A stretch of 64,000 nt of DNA from Accumulibacter sp. (GTDB taxonomy: Bacteria; Pseudomonadota; Gammaproteobacteria; Burkholderiales; Rhodocyclaceae): assembly GCA_024235715.1 (NCBI GenBank), contig JACKLW010000009.1, positions 62,001 to 126,000 on the forward strand, in the 5' to 3' direction. Positions 52,015 to 60,133 of the stretch are shown one piece after another. The notes below the pieces were generated by a model, which ran no database searches, was not told where the DNA came from, and saw only the letters and a list, made by a program, of their open reading frames with translations. The translations under genes were made by a program, and so were the position numbers. The first letter of the stretch is position 1, and every line of letters starts with the position of its first letter.

Positions 52015-53574
52015 TCATGAACTGCACGAGAGCATCGAGCAACCTGCCTTGTGTCGCGCCCAGTCGGGTCGCCGGGCGCTGAAAGCCTCACGTCCGGGCT
52101 GCTCGTCGTAGGGGCGGCGCAGGACATCGAGCAAGTCGTGAAGCATCTGCACGTCGCCCTGTTCGGCACGATCGATGGCCTGCTGCGCCAGGTAGTTGCG
52201 CAGAACGAAACGCGGATTGGCCCGGTTCATGCTGGCAATGCGGCGTTCTGCCGGCTGCCCGTCGTGGCGCAGACGTGCGCTGTAGCGTGCCAGCCAGCGC
52301 ACGAGGTCGGGCGAAAAACGCTGGCGAAGGTCTTCACGGTAGAAGGATTCACGCAAGACGTCCGGGTCCGGTCGAGCGATGTCGAGCTGCGCAAGCTGGC
52401 GGAAGAACTCGCTCATGTCGATCTCGGACAGGCGCATCAACTCGAACAGGTCGTCGAGCAGTTGACCATCGTCCTGCGTCCAGCGGATCAGGCCGAGCTT
52501 GCCGGCGAAAGCCGCGCAGAACTCGGCCGAGTAAATTTCATCGTAATGCTCGATTCCGGCGGCCAGCGTCACCGCCTTTTCTCTTGGCAGCAGCGGCGCC
52601 AGCGCATCGGCCAGACGTTCCAGATTCCAGCGCGCGATGGCCGGTTGCCGGGCGAAGCAGTAGCGGCGGCCAGCGGCGTCAGTGGTGTTCGGTGTCCAGC
52701 CGGGATCGAAGTTGTCGATCCAGCCGTAGGGCCCGTAGTCAATGGTCAGGCCGAGGATCGACATATTGTCGGTATTCATCACCCCGTGCACGAAGCCGAC
52801 ACGCAACCAGTGCGCCATCAGCAGGGCGGTACGTTCGCAGACCTCGCGGAACCACGCTGCCAGCCCCCGTTCGGGTCCGGCGCTCAGATCGGGGAAGTCG
52901 CGGGCGATGGTGAAGTCGACCAGGCGCTGCAGCAGGGCGTGGTCGCCACGCGCCGCCGGCAGCTCGAAATGCCCGAAGCGGGTGAATGAGGGTGCGACCC
53001 GGCAGACCACCGCGCCGGGCTCGGCGACCGGGTGGCCATCATAGAACATGTCCCGGACGACGTTTTCACCGCTGCCGACGAGACTCAGCGCACGCGTGGT
53101 CGGCACGCCCAGATGATGCATCGCTTCACTGCACAGGAACTCGCGGATCGACGAGCGCAAGACCGCACGACCGTCGGCCCGGCGTGCGTACGGCGTCGGG
53201 CCTGCGCCCTTGAGTTGCAGTTCGAAGCGCTGTCCGCGCCGGTTGACCGATTCGCCGAGGAGAATCGCGCGCCCGTCGCCGAGCTGCCCGGCCCATTGCC
53301 CGAACTGGTGGCCGCCATAGCAGGTCGCGTAGCCGGTCATGCCCGGCAGCAAAGCATTGCCGGACAGCGCGGCAAGCATTGCGGGTGATGCCATGGAACT
53401 GTCGTCAAGGTCGAGGTCGGCCGCCACTTCCCGGGAATGGGCGAGCAGCGTCGGCGCCGCGACCGGTGTCGGCATTACTGGCGACCAGCAGGCACCGAAG
53501 ACTTGGCGCGGCCGGTTTGCCTGTTCGCGCTCACCGGGCAGCTCGCGCACGAAGCGGTTGTCAAAATTCAGCAC
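52015..53574 (-). CDS. selO: Protein adenylyltransferase SelO (YdiU)
   Basis: A 519-residue pseudokinase-fold enzyme that transfers AMP to protein Ser/Thr/Tyr. Family blocks are present: [63 protein letters not shown] and DYGPYGW. The C-terminus ends LSCSS with a cysteine where eukaryotic SelO has selenocysteine. SelO proteins are linked to redox stress responses. The full family length is intact. Confidence 0.95.
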   Translation of the reverse strand: MLNFDNRFVRELPGEREQANRPRQVFGACWSPVMPTPVAAPTLLAHSREVAADLDLDDSSMASPAMLAALSGNALLPGMTGYATCYGGHQFGQWAGQLGDGRAILLGESVNRRGQRFELQLKGAGPTPYARRADGRAVLRSSIREFLCSEAMHHLGVPTTRALSLVGSGENVVRDMFYDGHPVAEPGAVVCRVAPSFTRFGHFELPAARGDHALLQRLVDFTIARDFPDLSAGPERGLAAWFREVCERTALLMAHWLRVGFVHGVMNTDNMSILGLTIDYGPYGWIDNFDPGWTPNTTDAAGRRYCFARQPAIARWNLERLADALAPLLPREKAVTLAAGIEHYDEIYSAEFCAAFAGKLGLIRWTQDDGQLLDDLFELMRLSEIDMSEFFRQLAQLDIARPDPDVLRESFYREDLRQRFSPDLVRWLARYSARLRHDGQPAERRIASMNRANPRFVLRNYLAQQAIDRAEQGDVQMLHDLLDVLRRPYDEQPGREAFSARRPDWARHKAGCSMLSCSS

Positions 53575-53646
53575 GCGCGGAGCCTTGCGTTGTGGCGTTG
53601 TGGCGTTGCGGGGAAGCTGACGAGAGCCGCCGGGGTGATTGACGAA

Positions 53647-54633
53647 TCAAGCCCGCCGAACCAGTTCGATGATCCTGGCGCTGTCCAGCGTCTTTGCCCT
53701 GGCTTGCATCTCGGGCAGATAGCGGCTCTGTAGGACCCTGGCCTCGCCGAGCACGTCATTGAAGGCTGCGCGCAGCGTATCGGCGGAGAAGCTGCGACCG
53801 CCGGCGTAGTAGCGTCTGGCAACCTGGCCCAGGGCATAGGTGCTGGCGAAGCTCATTCCCGAGCTCACCGCCTGCTTGCCGAGGCCGCGCAGCAGGCCGC
53901 CGCCGACCTTGCCGAGCAGGCCGCCGAGCAGCTTGCGACCCGCCTGTTCGAGATACTGGGAAGTCAGCCCGACGCCGACGGTGGCGAGAAAATCCTTGAT
54001 GTGGCCGCGGTCTAGCTCGAAACCGTACGACTTGCCGATGCCATAGACGAGCTTCATCTGCAGCGGGATGATGGCCATCGTGGACAGCGATTCGGGCAGC
54101 AGTTCGAGGGCGCCATTGAGGATCGCGGCGTTGAGAATGGTCTTGTCCAGTTCGACGTCGCTCATCGTTGATGCATATTCGGCGGCGCTCGCCGCTGACC
54201 CAGCCTCGGCAGCGGTCACCATCGCCACTGCGGCCTCATCGCCGCCAGCGAGTGCCGGCAGGGAGGCAATCGTTTCTGCTTGCTGGCTGTAAGCGGCTGA
54301 TTGCTGCGAGTCGAGCGCCAGCGCGTCGCGCAGCCCGTCGAGAAAGACCTTTTCGGCAGCCGATTGCACACCGTCGGCGTCGCACACGCAAACCGCCATT
54401 TCAAAAGCCAGCTGACGCGTTTCGATGGTGGTCAGCGCAGCCGCCGCCGAAGTCATCGAGACACGCTTCAGCAATACATCCTGATAGAGCGCCGCGACGT
54501 TGATCGATCCCTCGCCGGCCAGGGCATCGGCGATGCGCTTGATCTCGGCACGCTCCGCTTCATCCTTGTCCCCGTCGGCGAAGGCGGCCATCAGACTAAG
54601 GGTGAGGATGGCTGCCTGCTGCTGCTCGTTCAT
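53647..54633 (-). CDS. TerB-like domain fused to DUF697
   Basis: A 328-residue protein. The N-terminal part (about residues 1-130) resembles a TerB tellurite-resistance domain, with acidic helices and repeats such as MAAFADGDKDEAERAEIKRIAD and CVCDADGVQSAAEKVFLDGL. The C-terminal part (about residues 165-300) matches the DUF697/YcjF-type hydrophobic domain: KLVYGIGKSYGFELDRGHIKD, then GGLLGKVGGGLLRGLGK. A GGAGAG ribosome site precedes the ATG at 54633. Exact function is unknown; stress or membrane association is suggested by both domains. Confidence 0.8.
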   Translation of the reverse strand: MNEQQQAAILTLSLMAAFADGDKDEAERAEIKRIADALAGEGSINVAALYQDVLLKRVSMTSAAAALTTIETRQLAFEMAVCVCDADGVQSAAEKVFLDGLRDALALDSQQSAAYSQQAETIASLPALAGGDEAAVAMVTAAEAGSAASAAEYASTMSDVELDKTILNAAILNGALELLPESLSTMAIIPLQMKLVYGIGKSYGFELDRGHIKDFLATVGVGLTSQYLEQAGRKLLGGLLGKVGGGLLRGLGKQAVSSGMSFASTYALGQVARRYYAGGRSFSADTLRAAFNDVLGEARVLQSRYLPEMQARAKTLDSARIIELVRRA

Positions 54634-54986
54634 GCGTTGTCTCTCCGGTAAAGATGCGTTTTGGCACGGCGAGTAGCGACAAGTTCCATACACCAATCAA
54701 GGCGCTGCGGCTGCCCATCGTGCGCCGACACGGTGCGGTGCGGAAATCGGCGCGATGGCATTGGTGAGCACGCGGCAAAAGGCGAATGGCAAGGAGCGCA
54801 GGCGTGCGGGGTGTGGGCATCAGCCTCCGGCCGAAGCGAGCCGCCCGGGGCAGGGCATTGCCGCCACGTCCTGGTCCGGGTCCGGCGGGGCGGGATGCGG
54901 GTTGACGCCCTGCTCGTCGGCAACGAGTCTTTCGACCCTGCCGCCTTCCCGGGTAGCGCGGACTCCTGCGTACGTTCCTGGTGCCC
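54634..54986. other. 353-bp intergenic region
   Basis: Nothing recognisable beyond the presumed promoter of the TerB-DUF697 gene. GC-rich sequence with short open frames but no supported gene. Confidence 0.5.
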
Positions 54987-55337
54987 CTATTTCAGGCTGC
55001 TGACACACTTCATCGCCCGATCCAGGCGCTCCTTGAGGCCTGCGCCATCCTTTTCGGCGACCTTCCCGGCCTTGATCCCCGCAGTGAGTTCCTGCTCGTA
55101 GGTTTTCAGTTCGATCATCGCCTGGGCATTCTGTTTCTGCGACAGCTGGGTGTTGGCGGCATTCAGGTATTGCATTATTTGCGCTTCAAAGGCCGTGTCA
55201 TAAATGGCGCGCCCGCTTGCCGATACGTCATCGACGGCGCGCTGGCAGTCGTCAGGCGGGGCGGCCGAAACGGGTGCCGACAGCGCCCCACAGACCAGAG
55301 AACTTGCGATGGTAATTTTGCTGATTGCTCGAAACAT
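54987..55337 (-). CDS. Secreted helical hypothetical protein
   Basis: A 116-residue exported protein. The signal peptide ends near VSA-APPD (about residue 25). The mature part is helical, Ala/Gln/Lys-rich, with one Cys near the start (DDCQRAVDD) and one near the end (AMKCVSSLK), likely a disulfide. No family is recognised. Confidence 0.72.
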   Translation of the reverse strand: MFRAISKITIASSLVCGALSAPVSAAPPDDCQRAVDDVSASGRAIYDTAFEAQIMQYLNAANTQLSQKQNAQAMIELKTYEQELTAGIKAGKVAEKDGAGLKERLDRAMKCVSSLK

Positions 55338-55506
55338 GCAGCGAGTCCTTCAGGAAGTCGGCGTGGTCGATAACGTTGCAGAGTTGGCCGCCAGGCTGCG
55401 ATGCGCCCGGCGGCAGTTTGCCGCGTCAGCACATTTGAGCTCCGCACAACGACCTTGATGCAAATCAGATTCCTGGGAGAGGGCAGTCGCGTGACGTCGT
55501 CCGCAC

Positions 55507-56883
55507 TCAGCGCGACTCCTTGATCATCCTCGAATGCCTGGGCTGCACGGGTCGGGCGTTATGCGGGTAGAGCCGCGAGAATATCTGCAACTGCTCGGTT
55601 GACAGCTGCAGCGGCTTTTTGAGAACCAGCCAGAGCACGTCCTCGGTACAAGGCGGGGTGGTCAGCGAGCCCATGTAGGTGTAGTAGTCGCGCTCTTCCG
55701 GCAGCAGGCGGGCGAGGTCTATGGACTGCCCCGGCGGTGTCACGTATTGCTCCTTCTCGAGCGGCAGGTTGTTCCACACGCTCTGGATGACCGGGTTTTC
55801 CATGCCCTGTTCGAGCAGCACGGCGACGACGGCGATCTTGCCGTCCTCGGATTTGTGCACCAGGTGGATCACCATGTCGAAAGGACGGCCGTCGATGCGC
55901 TCTTCGGCCGGCCGGTGAAAATGGAACTGGGTCAGGTCGTAGCTCTTGCCGAGCAGGCTGATGTAGCTGCCGCCGACATCGACCTTTATCGTGTGGCCGT
56001 TGTCGATGACGCGAAACTCGGACGGTCGGTAGGCGAAATGAATCGCTTCGAGGTCGACGCGGAATCCGTCACGAATGTCGATCGGTGACTGTCGCTCGCC
56101 GCTGCCGCAGGTCGCATAGTCGGGCTGCAGCTTGTCCCAGTTCTCGGGCCTGCCGGCGCCTTCGTAGGACCAGGGGATTTGTGCCTGAGCGTAGGCGGAG
56201 AGCAGATCCGCGTCGTCCATAGCGCTTGCCTGTGGCGCGGCCGCGTGCTGCTGCCCGCGCGCCGCAGCGACCATCGCTGGCGGCCGCGGGGCTTTTGCCC
56301 GGGTCGCCCGTTTGCCGACCGGCGAATGCTGTTCTTCGGGGTCTGCCTCGGCAGCGGCCGGTGTGCGCAGGTTGGCGCGCCTGACCTCCTTGCGCACCAG
56401 CGCCTCGTTGGCCTTGCGCAGTTCGCCGGCGGCAGCACTGACCTTTTCTGCGGTCTTCCTGGCAGCCAGCACAGCGTCCTTGCCGGGTTTCGGGCGGCAC
56501 ACCTCGCGCAACAGCTTGTCGTCGAGCATCCCCGTGCGTACCGGCATTTCGATCTGCACCCGGACTTCTTCTTCGCGGAGCAACTCGCCTTCGTCCTTGA
56601 AGTAACGTCGTTGCAGCGTTCTGTAGCTGCGTGAGGCACAGTCGTAGTGGTTGACGGCCTCGACTATACGGTAGGAAGACGAGGTTCTCGGATCGACGAT
56701 CGGCTTGTCAAGGACGATTCGCCCGTGCGCTTCGGTCTTGCCCTTGTCGACCTTCCTGATGCTGGCCCGGTCCAGTTCGACGCGCCTGCCGGGTTCGTCG
56801 GAAATGAGTTGCCAGGTAGCGGAAGCCGGCGCAGGCAGGATGGCCACGAGAGCGATGGCGAGAAGCCTGGGATGTGAAAGCAT
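55507..56883 (-). CDS. Alpha-class carbonic anhydrase with extra N-terminal domain
   Basis: A 458-residue exported protein. The C-terminal 230 residues are a complete alpha-carbonic anhydrase: QSPIDIRDG, the zinc ligands in FHFHRPAEE and MVIHLVHKSEDGK, and SLTTPPCTE. The enzyme hydrates CO2 to bicarbonate in the periplasm. After the signal peptide, about residues 23-110 (starting WQLISDEPGRRVELDRASI) resemble the surface-adhesin E-like/CNP1 small domain. A basic linker with Lys/Arg/Pro/Ala joins them. The fusion is unusual compared with the typical 240-residue enzyme. Confidence 0.88.
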   Translation of the reverse strand: MLSHPRLLAIALVAILPAPASATWQLISDEPGRRVELDRASIRKVDKGKTEAHGRIVLDKPIVDPRTSSSYRIVEAVNHYDCASRSYRTLQRRYFKDEGELLREEEVRVQIEMPVRTGMLDDKLLREVCRPKPGKDAVLAARKTAEKVSAAAGELRKANEALVRKEVRRANLRTPAAAEADPEEQHSPVGKRATRAKAPRPPAMVAAARGQQHAAAPQASAMDDADLLSAYAQAQIPWSYEGAGRPENWDKLQPDYATCGSGERQSPIDIRDGFRVDLEAIHFAYRPSEFRVIDNGHTIKVDVGGSYISLLGKSYDLTQFHFHRPAEERIDGRPFDMVIHLVHKSEDGKIAVVAVLLEQGMENPVIQSVWNNLPLEKEQYVTPPGQSIDLARLLPEERDYYTYMGSLTTPPCTEDVLWLVLKKPLQLSTEQLQIFSRLYPHNARPVQPRHSRMIKESR

Positions 56884-56980
56884 GGGAGACTCCGCTGGTT
56901 CGTGTTGCGCATCACTTCTTTCACGGACGATAGCCGCAAAACTTTAGCTGATTCCGCAATCGGCGTGCTCGCTGGCAGGC

Positions 56981-57019
56981 AAAAAAAACCCTGGCGGGCT
57001 CTTGGCTCCGCCAGGGTTT
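56981..57019 (-). terminator. Intrinsic terminator after actP
   Basis: On the minus strand, AAACCCTGGCGG (57008-57019) pairs perfectly with CCGCCAGGGTTT (56986-56997), and the T-run continues to 56981. It lies about 25 bp after the actP stop. Confidence 0.88.
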
Positions 57020-57044
57020 GCTTGCGTGAGGCTGTGCAGAGGAC

Positions 57045-58709
57045 TCAGTGGCTGGCACCCGAAGCGCCGAACCCGGTCTGGGCACGCACGTACTGGTCTT
57101 CGAACGCGTCGCGTTCCTTGGCAGCACGGGCGCTGCTGTCCGTGACCGAGAAGACGTAGGCCAGGATGAACGCGATGGGCATCGCGAAGAGTGCCGGTTG
57201 CGTGTAGGGGAACGCCGGCGCTGCATTGTGCAGCACGTCGACCCATACCGCTTTCGAGAGGACCACGAAAGTGACTGCGGAAATGACGCCGCCGTAGCCG
57301 CCCCACAGCGCACCGCGAGTGGTCAGCCCCTTCCAGTACATCGAGAGGATCAGGACCGGGAAGTTGGCGGCCGCAGCGACACCGAAGGCCAGGCCGACCA
57401 TGAAGGCGATGTTCTGCTTCTCGAAGGCGATACCGAGGATGATCGCCAGGATGCCGAGGGCAATGGTGGCCATCCGCGAAACCTTGATCTCCTCCTTGTC
57501 GGAGCACTCGCCTTTCCGGATCACGCGCGCGTAGATGTCGTGCGCGATTGCCGACGCGCCGGCCAGCGCCAGACCCGAGACGACTGCCAGGATGGTGGCG
57601 AAGGCGACCGCCGCCAGGAAGCCGAGCAGCATGTTGCCGCCGACCGCGTGCGCCAGGTGCATGGCGACCATGTTGCCGCCCCCGATCAGTGCGCCCTTGA
57701 TGTCCCCACCCTCGAAGTATTCGGGATTCTGACCGACCAGCAGAACGGCAACCAGACCCATCAGGAAGATGACGTTGAAGAAGAAGCCGACGAAGCCGGA
57801 CGCGTAGAGCACCGATTTGCGGGCTTCCTTGGCATTGCCGACAGTGAAGAAGCGCATCAGGATGTGCGGCAGACCGGCAGTACCGAACATCAGGCCCAGA
57901 CCAAGAGAGAGCGCCGTCACCGGATCGGAGAGCAGGCTGCCCGGGGCCATTATGTTGGCGCCGAGCTTGTGGACCGCCGTCACCTTCTCGAGCAGCGTGG
58001 TCAGCGAGAAGCCGAACTGCGAGAAGCCGAGAATCAGCGTCAGCGTGCCACCGAAGAGCAGCAGGCAGGCCTTGATGATCTGCACCCAGGTCGTCGCCAC
58101 CATGCCGCCGACGGTCACATAGACCATCATCAGGATGCCGACAACGAAGATCGCGATGTTGTACTCGAGGCCGAAGAGCAGCTTGATCAGCTGCCCGGCG
58201 CCGACCATCTGGGCGATCAGGTAGAAGACCACCACGACCAGCGACGAAAGCGCGGCCATGGTGCGCACGCTGGGATCCAGGCGATAGGAGGTGATGTCGG
58301 AGAAGGTGAAGCGGCCGAGGTTGCGCAGCCGTTCGGCCATCAGGAAGAGGATGATCGGCCAGCCCGCGAAGAACGCCATCATGTAGATGTAGGCGTCGTA
58401 GCCGCGGCTGAAGGTCATCGCCGTCAGACCGAGCAGGGTTGCCGCCGACATGTAGTCGCCGGCGATGGCCAGTCCGTTCTGGAAGCCGGTGATGCCGCCG
58501 CCGGCGGTGTAGAAGTCGGCCGAGGTCTTGGTCCGGCCGGCCGCCCAGTAGGTGATGCCCATGGTCATCGTCACGAAGATGATGAACATGATGATCGCGT
58601 GCCAGTTGGTGGGCTGCGTCTGGATGTCGCCTTGCAGGGCAGGCCCGGCGGCAGCGGCCATGCCGGAAAAAGCCAGCAGGGCGAGTGCCGTGGTAAATCG
58701 CTTGATCAT
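57045..58709 (-). CDS. actP: Cation/acetate symporter ActP
   Basis: A 554-residue sodium:solute symporter with a signal-like N-terminal segment and about 13 membrane helices. Typical blocks are [34 protein letters not shown] and [20 protein letters not shown]. ActP imports acetate and related short-chain acids with a cation. The ATG at 58709 overlaps the DUF485 stop by 4 nt, the standard yjcH-actP arrangement. The open frame continues to 58847 without support. Confidence 0.93.
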   Translation of the reverse strand: MIKRFTTALALLAFSGMAAAAGPALQGDIQTQPTNWHAIIMFIIFVTMTMGITYWAAGRTKTSADFYTAGGGITGFQNGLAIAGDYMSAATLLGLTAMTFSRGYDAYIYMMAFFAGWPIILFLMAERLRNLGRFTFSDITSYRLDPSVRTMAALSSLVVVVFYLIAQMVGAGQLIKLLFGLEYNIAIFVVGILMMVYVTVGGMVATTWVQIIKACLLLFGGTLTLILGFSQFGFSLTTLLEKVTAVHKLGANIMAPGSLLSDPVTALSLGLGLMFGTAGLPHILMRFFTVGNAKEARKSVLYASGFVGFFFNVIFLMGLVAVLLVGQNPEYFEGGDIKGALIGGGNMVAMHLAHAVGGNMLLGFLAAVAFATILAVVSGLALAGASAIAHDIYARVIRKGECSDKEEIKVSRMATIALGILAIILGIAFEKQNIAFMVGLAFGVAAAANFPVLILSMYWKGLTTRGALWGGYGGVISAVTFVVLSKAVWVDVLHNAAPAFPYTQPALFAMPIAFILAYVFSVTDSSARAAKERDAFEDQYVRAQTGFGASGASH

Positions 58710-59026
58710 TTCGTCTCCTTCTGCGCTTCTTTGATGATTTCGGCCGTCAGGTCGTCGAACTCGCCGTTGGCACGGCGGACGTAGATGAAGGTCAGAATCC
58801 AGAAAAAGACGAACATCGCCATTTCTATGGTATAGCCGATGGCCCACATCGATCCCTCGGCGATCGGTTGCCCGAGCATCTTGGGTTCGAAAGCGACCAG
58901 CAAGAAGAAGCCGTAGAAAATGATCAGCACAATGGCTGACAAGGTCCGCGCAAAGCTTCCTCGCTTCTGAACCAGTTCATCGAACTTCGGGTTGCGCCGA
59001 AGCCGCTCGTAAATCACGCTACTCAT
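58706..59026 (-). CDS. DUF485 membrane protein (YjcH-like)
   Basis: A 106-residue inner-membrane protein with two helices (about residues 28-50 and 60-85). The N-terminal [19 protein letters not shown] is the DUF485 signature. It is commonly encoded upstream of actP and may assist the permease. An AGGAGG ribosome site precedes the ATG. Transcription likely begins at the promoter at 59115-59143. Confidence 0.92.
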   Translation of the reverse strand: MSSVIYERLRRNPKFDELVQKRGSFARTLSAIVLIIFYGFFLLVAFEPKMLGQPIAEGSMWAIGYTIEMAMFVFFWILTFIYVRRANGEFDDLTAEIIKEAQKETK

Positions 59027-59114
59027 GTTTGCCTATCCTCCTGTTTGTCTTGCTAAAAAAGTTCTGGGAACGACTTTACAAGTGTTGACAAGACATCTCC
59101 CCTCGGGGCGCCGA

Positions 59115-59143
59115 ATACTAACCCAGAACAAACGAGCGTTCAA
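59115..59143 (-). promoter_or_regulatory. Putative sigma-70 promoter for the DUF485-actP operon
   Basis: Minus-strand TTGAAC (59138-59143), 17-bp spacer, TAGTAT (59115-59120). About 85 bp before the DUF485 start. An 8-bp inverted repeat arm (CCCAGAAC, 59122-59129) lies in the spacer with its partner (GTTCTGGG) at 59061-59068. Confidence 0.5.
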
Positions 59144-59219
59144 TCCCGTGTCTTTTGGAATGGTTTTCGGCCCGCGCGTCAGCGTATGGGCCAGGTTGAC
59201 GCCACCCTGACCGCTTGCG

Positions 59220-59894
59220 CTAGGCGCCGAAATCGCGCAGTCCGTCGAGGTCGAGGATGGACAGGGTGCCATAGTCGGCGCGCAGCAAGCCCGCCTGTTC
59301 GAGCTTTTGCAGGGCCTGATTGACACGCTGCCGCGAGATGCCGGCAAGCAGACCGATCTCTTCCTGCGAGATGCGCAGTTGCAGGCTGCTGCCCGGGTAG
59401 AGGAGCGGGTTGAACATCGACGCCAGGCAGCGGGCGAGCCGGGCATCGGTATCGAGCAGGCGTTCGTGCTCGATGATGCCGATGAACTGGCCAAGGCGCT
59501 CGTTGAGCTGGATAAGCAGAAAACGGTTGAAGGCGATGCTGTGGTCCAAGAGGTGCTGGAAGCGGCTGCGTTTCATGTAGGCAATGCGTGAATCGCGCAG
59601 CGCGATGACGTCGTAGCGGCGCGGCTCGTCCTTCATCAGCGAGCCTTCGCCGAACCAGCTGCCGTTCGACAGGCCCAGGAAGCTCGTGGTCTTGCCGCTG
59701 CTCCAGTTGCTGGCCATCTTGACCAGCCCGTCGACGACCCCCAACCAGTGCTCGACGGCTTCCCCCTTCATGCACACGTAGCCGCCAGCCGGGACACTGC
59801 GCACGACGATGTCGCGCTTGACCGCGTCGAGTTGTTCAGCGGACAGCCTCAGCGCCCAGCACGAAGCGCGCAGCATGTCGTCCAGTTCCCGCAT
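59220..59894 (-). CDS. Crp/Fnr-family transcriptional regulator
   Basis: A 224-residue regulator with an N-terminal cyclic-nucleotide-binding-type beta barrel (about residues 15-125, with GSWFGEGSLMKD) and a C-terminal winged helix (SQEEIGLLAGISRQRVNQALQKLE). The recognition-helix motif SRQRVNQ suggests operator reading similar to other Crp relatives. The frame is open to 59948 and would add Cys-rich residues (NCRPCDN), but these are encoded by a perfect palindrome that looks like an operator, so the ATG at 59894 is preferred. It lies between acetate-uptake genes and an acyl-CoA ligase. Confidence 0.88.
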   Translation of the reverse strand: MRELDDMLRASCWALRLSAEQLDAVKRDIVVRSVPAGGYVCMKGEAVEHWLGVVDGLVKMASNWSSGKTTSFLGLSNGSWFGEGSLMKDEPRRYDVIALRDSRIAYMKRSRFQHLLDHSIAFNRFLLIQLNERLGQFIGIIEHERLLDTDARLARCLASMFNPLLYPGSSLQLRISQEEIGLLAGISRQRVNQALQKLEQAGLLRADYGTLSILDLDGLRDFGA

Positions 59895-59922
59895 TCGCAA
59901 GCCTGTCGTAAGGAAACAGGTG

Positions 59923-59946
59923 GAATTGTCGCACGGACGACAATTC
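59923..59946. promoter_or_regulatory. Perfect 9-bp inverted repeat with 6-bp spacer, likely Crp-family operator
   Basis: GAATTGTCG (59923-59931), six bases, CGACAATTC (59938-59946). The core TGTCG-N6-CGACA has the same spacing and dyad layout as a CRP box (TGTGA-N6-TCACA). It lies 29 bp upstream of the regulator's preferred start and in the region between it and the divergent acyl-CoA ligase. Confidence 0.65.
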
Positions 59947-60060
59947 ATTTTCAGCGCGACGCTTAGACTGCACCGAAAGTCCTTCCTGATGTCGTCCGGC
60001 CCGTCGTGGCCATCGTTCCTGCCGTGTCGAAATTCACGATGACTCTCGGAAAAAAAAGAC

Positions 60061-60066
60061 TAGAAT
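60061..60066 (+). promoter_or_regulatory. Candidate -10 box for the acyl-CoA ligase operon
   Basis: TAGAAT at 60061-60066, about 68 bp before the ATG at 60134, follows an A-rich run (60050-60058). No good -35 at 16-18 bp was found; activator dependence would fit. Confidence 0.35.
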
Positions 60067-60133
60067 CGCGCAACACAAAATACAAAAAGCGTGCCGTCAC
60101 CAGATTGGCGGTCAATGCACCGGAGGAGACAAG

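Noticed and set aside
59895-59948. FNR-like Fe-S ligand cysteines in an extended N-terminus of the regulator
   Set aside because: The cysteines C3, C6 and C11 do not follow the FNR spacing, two of them are encoded by a DNA palindrome, and the ATG at 59948 has no ribosome site.
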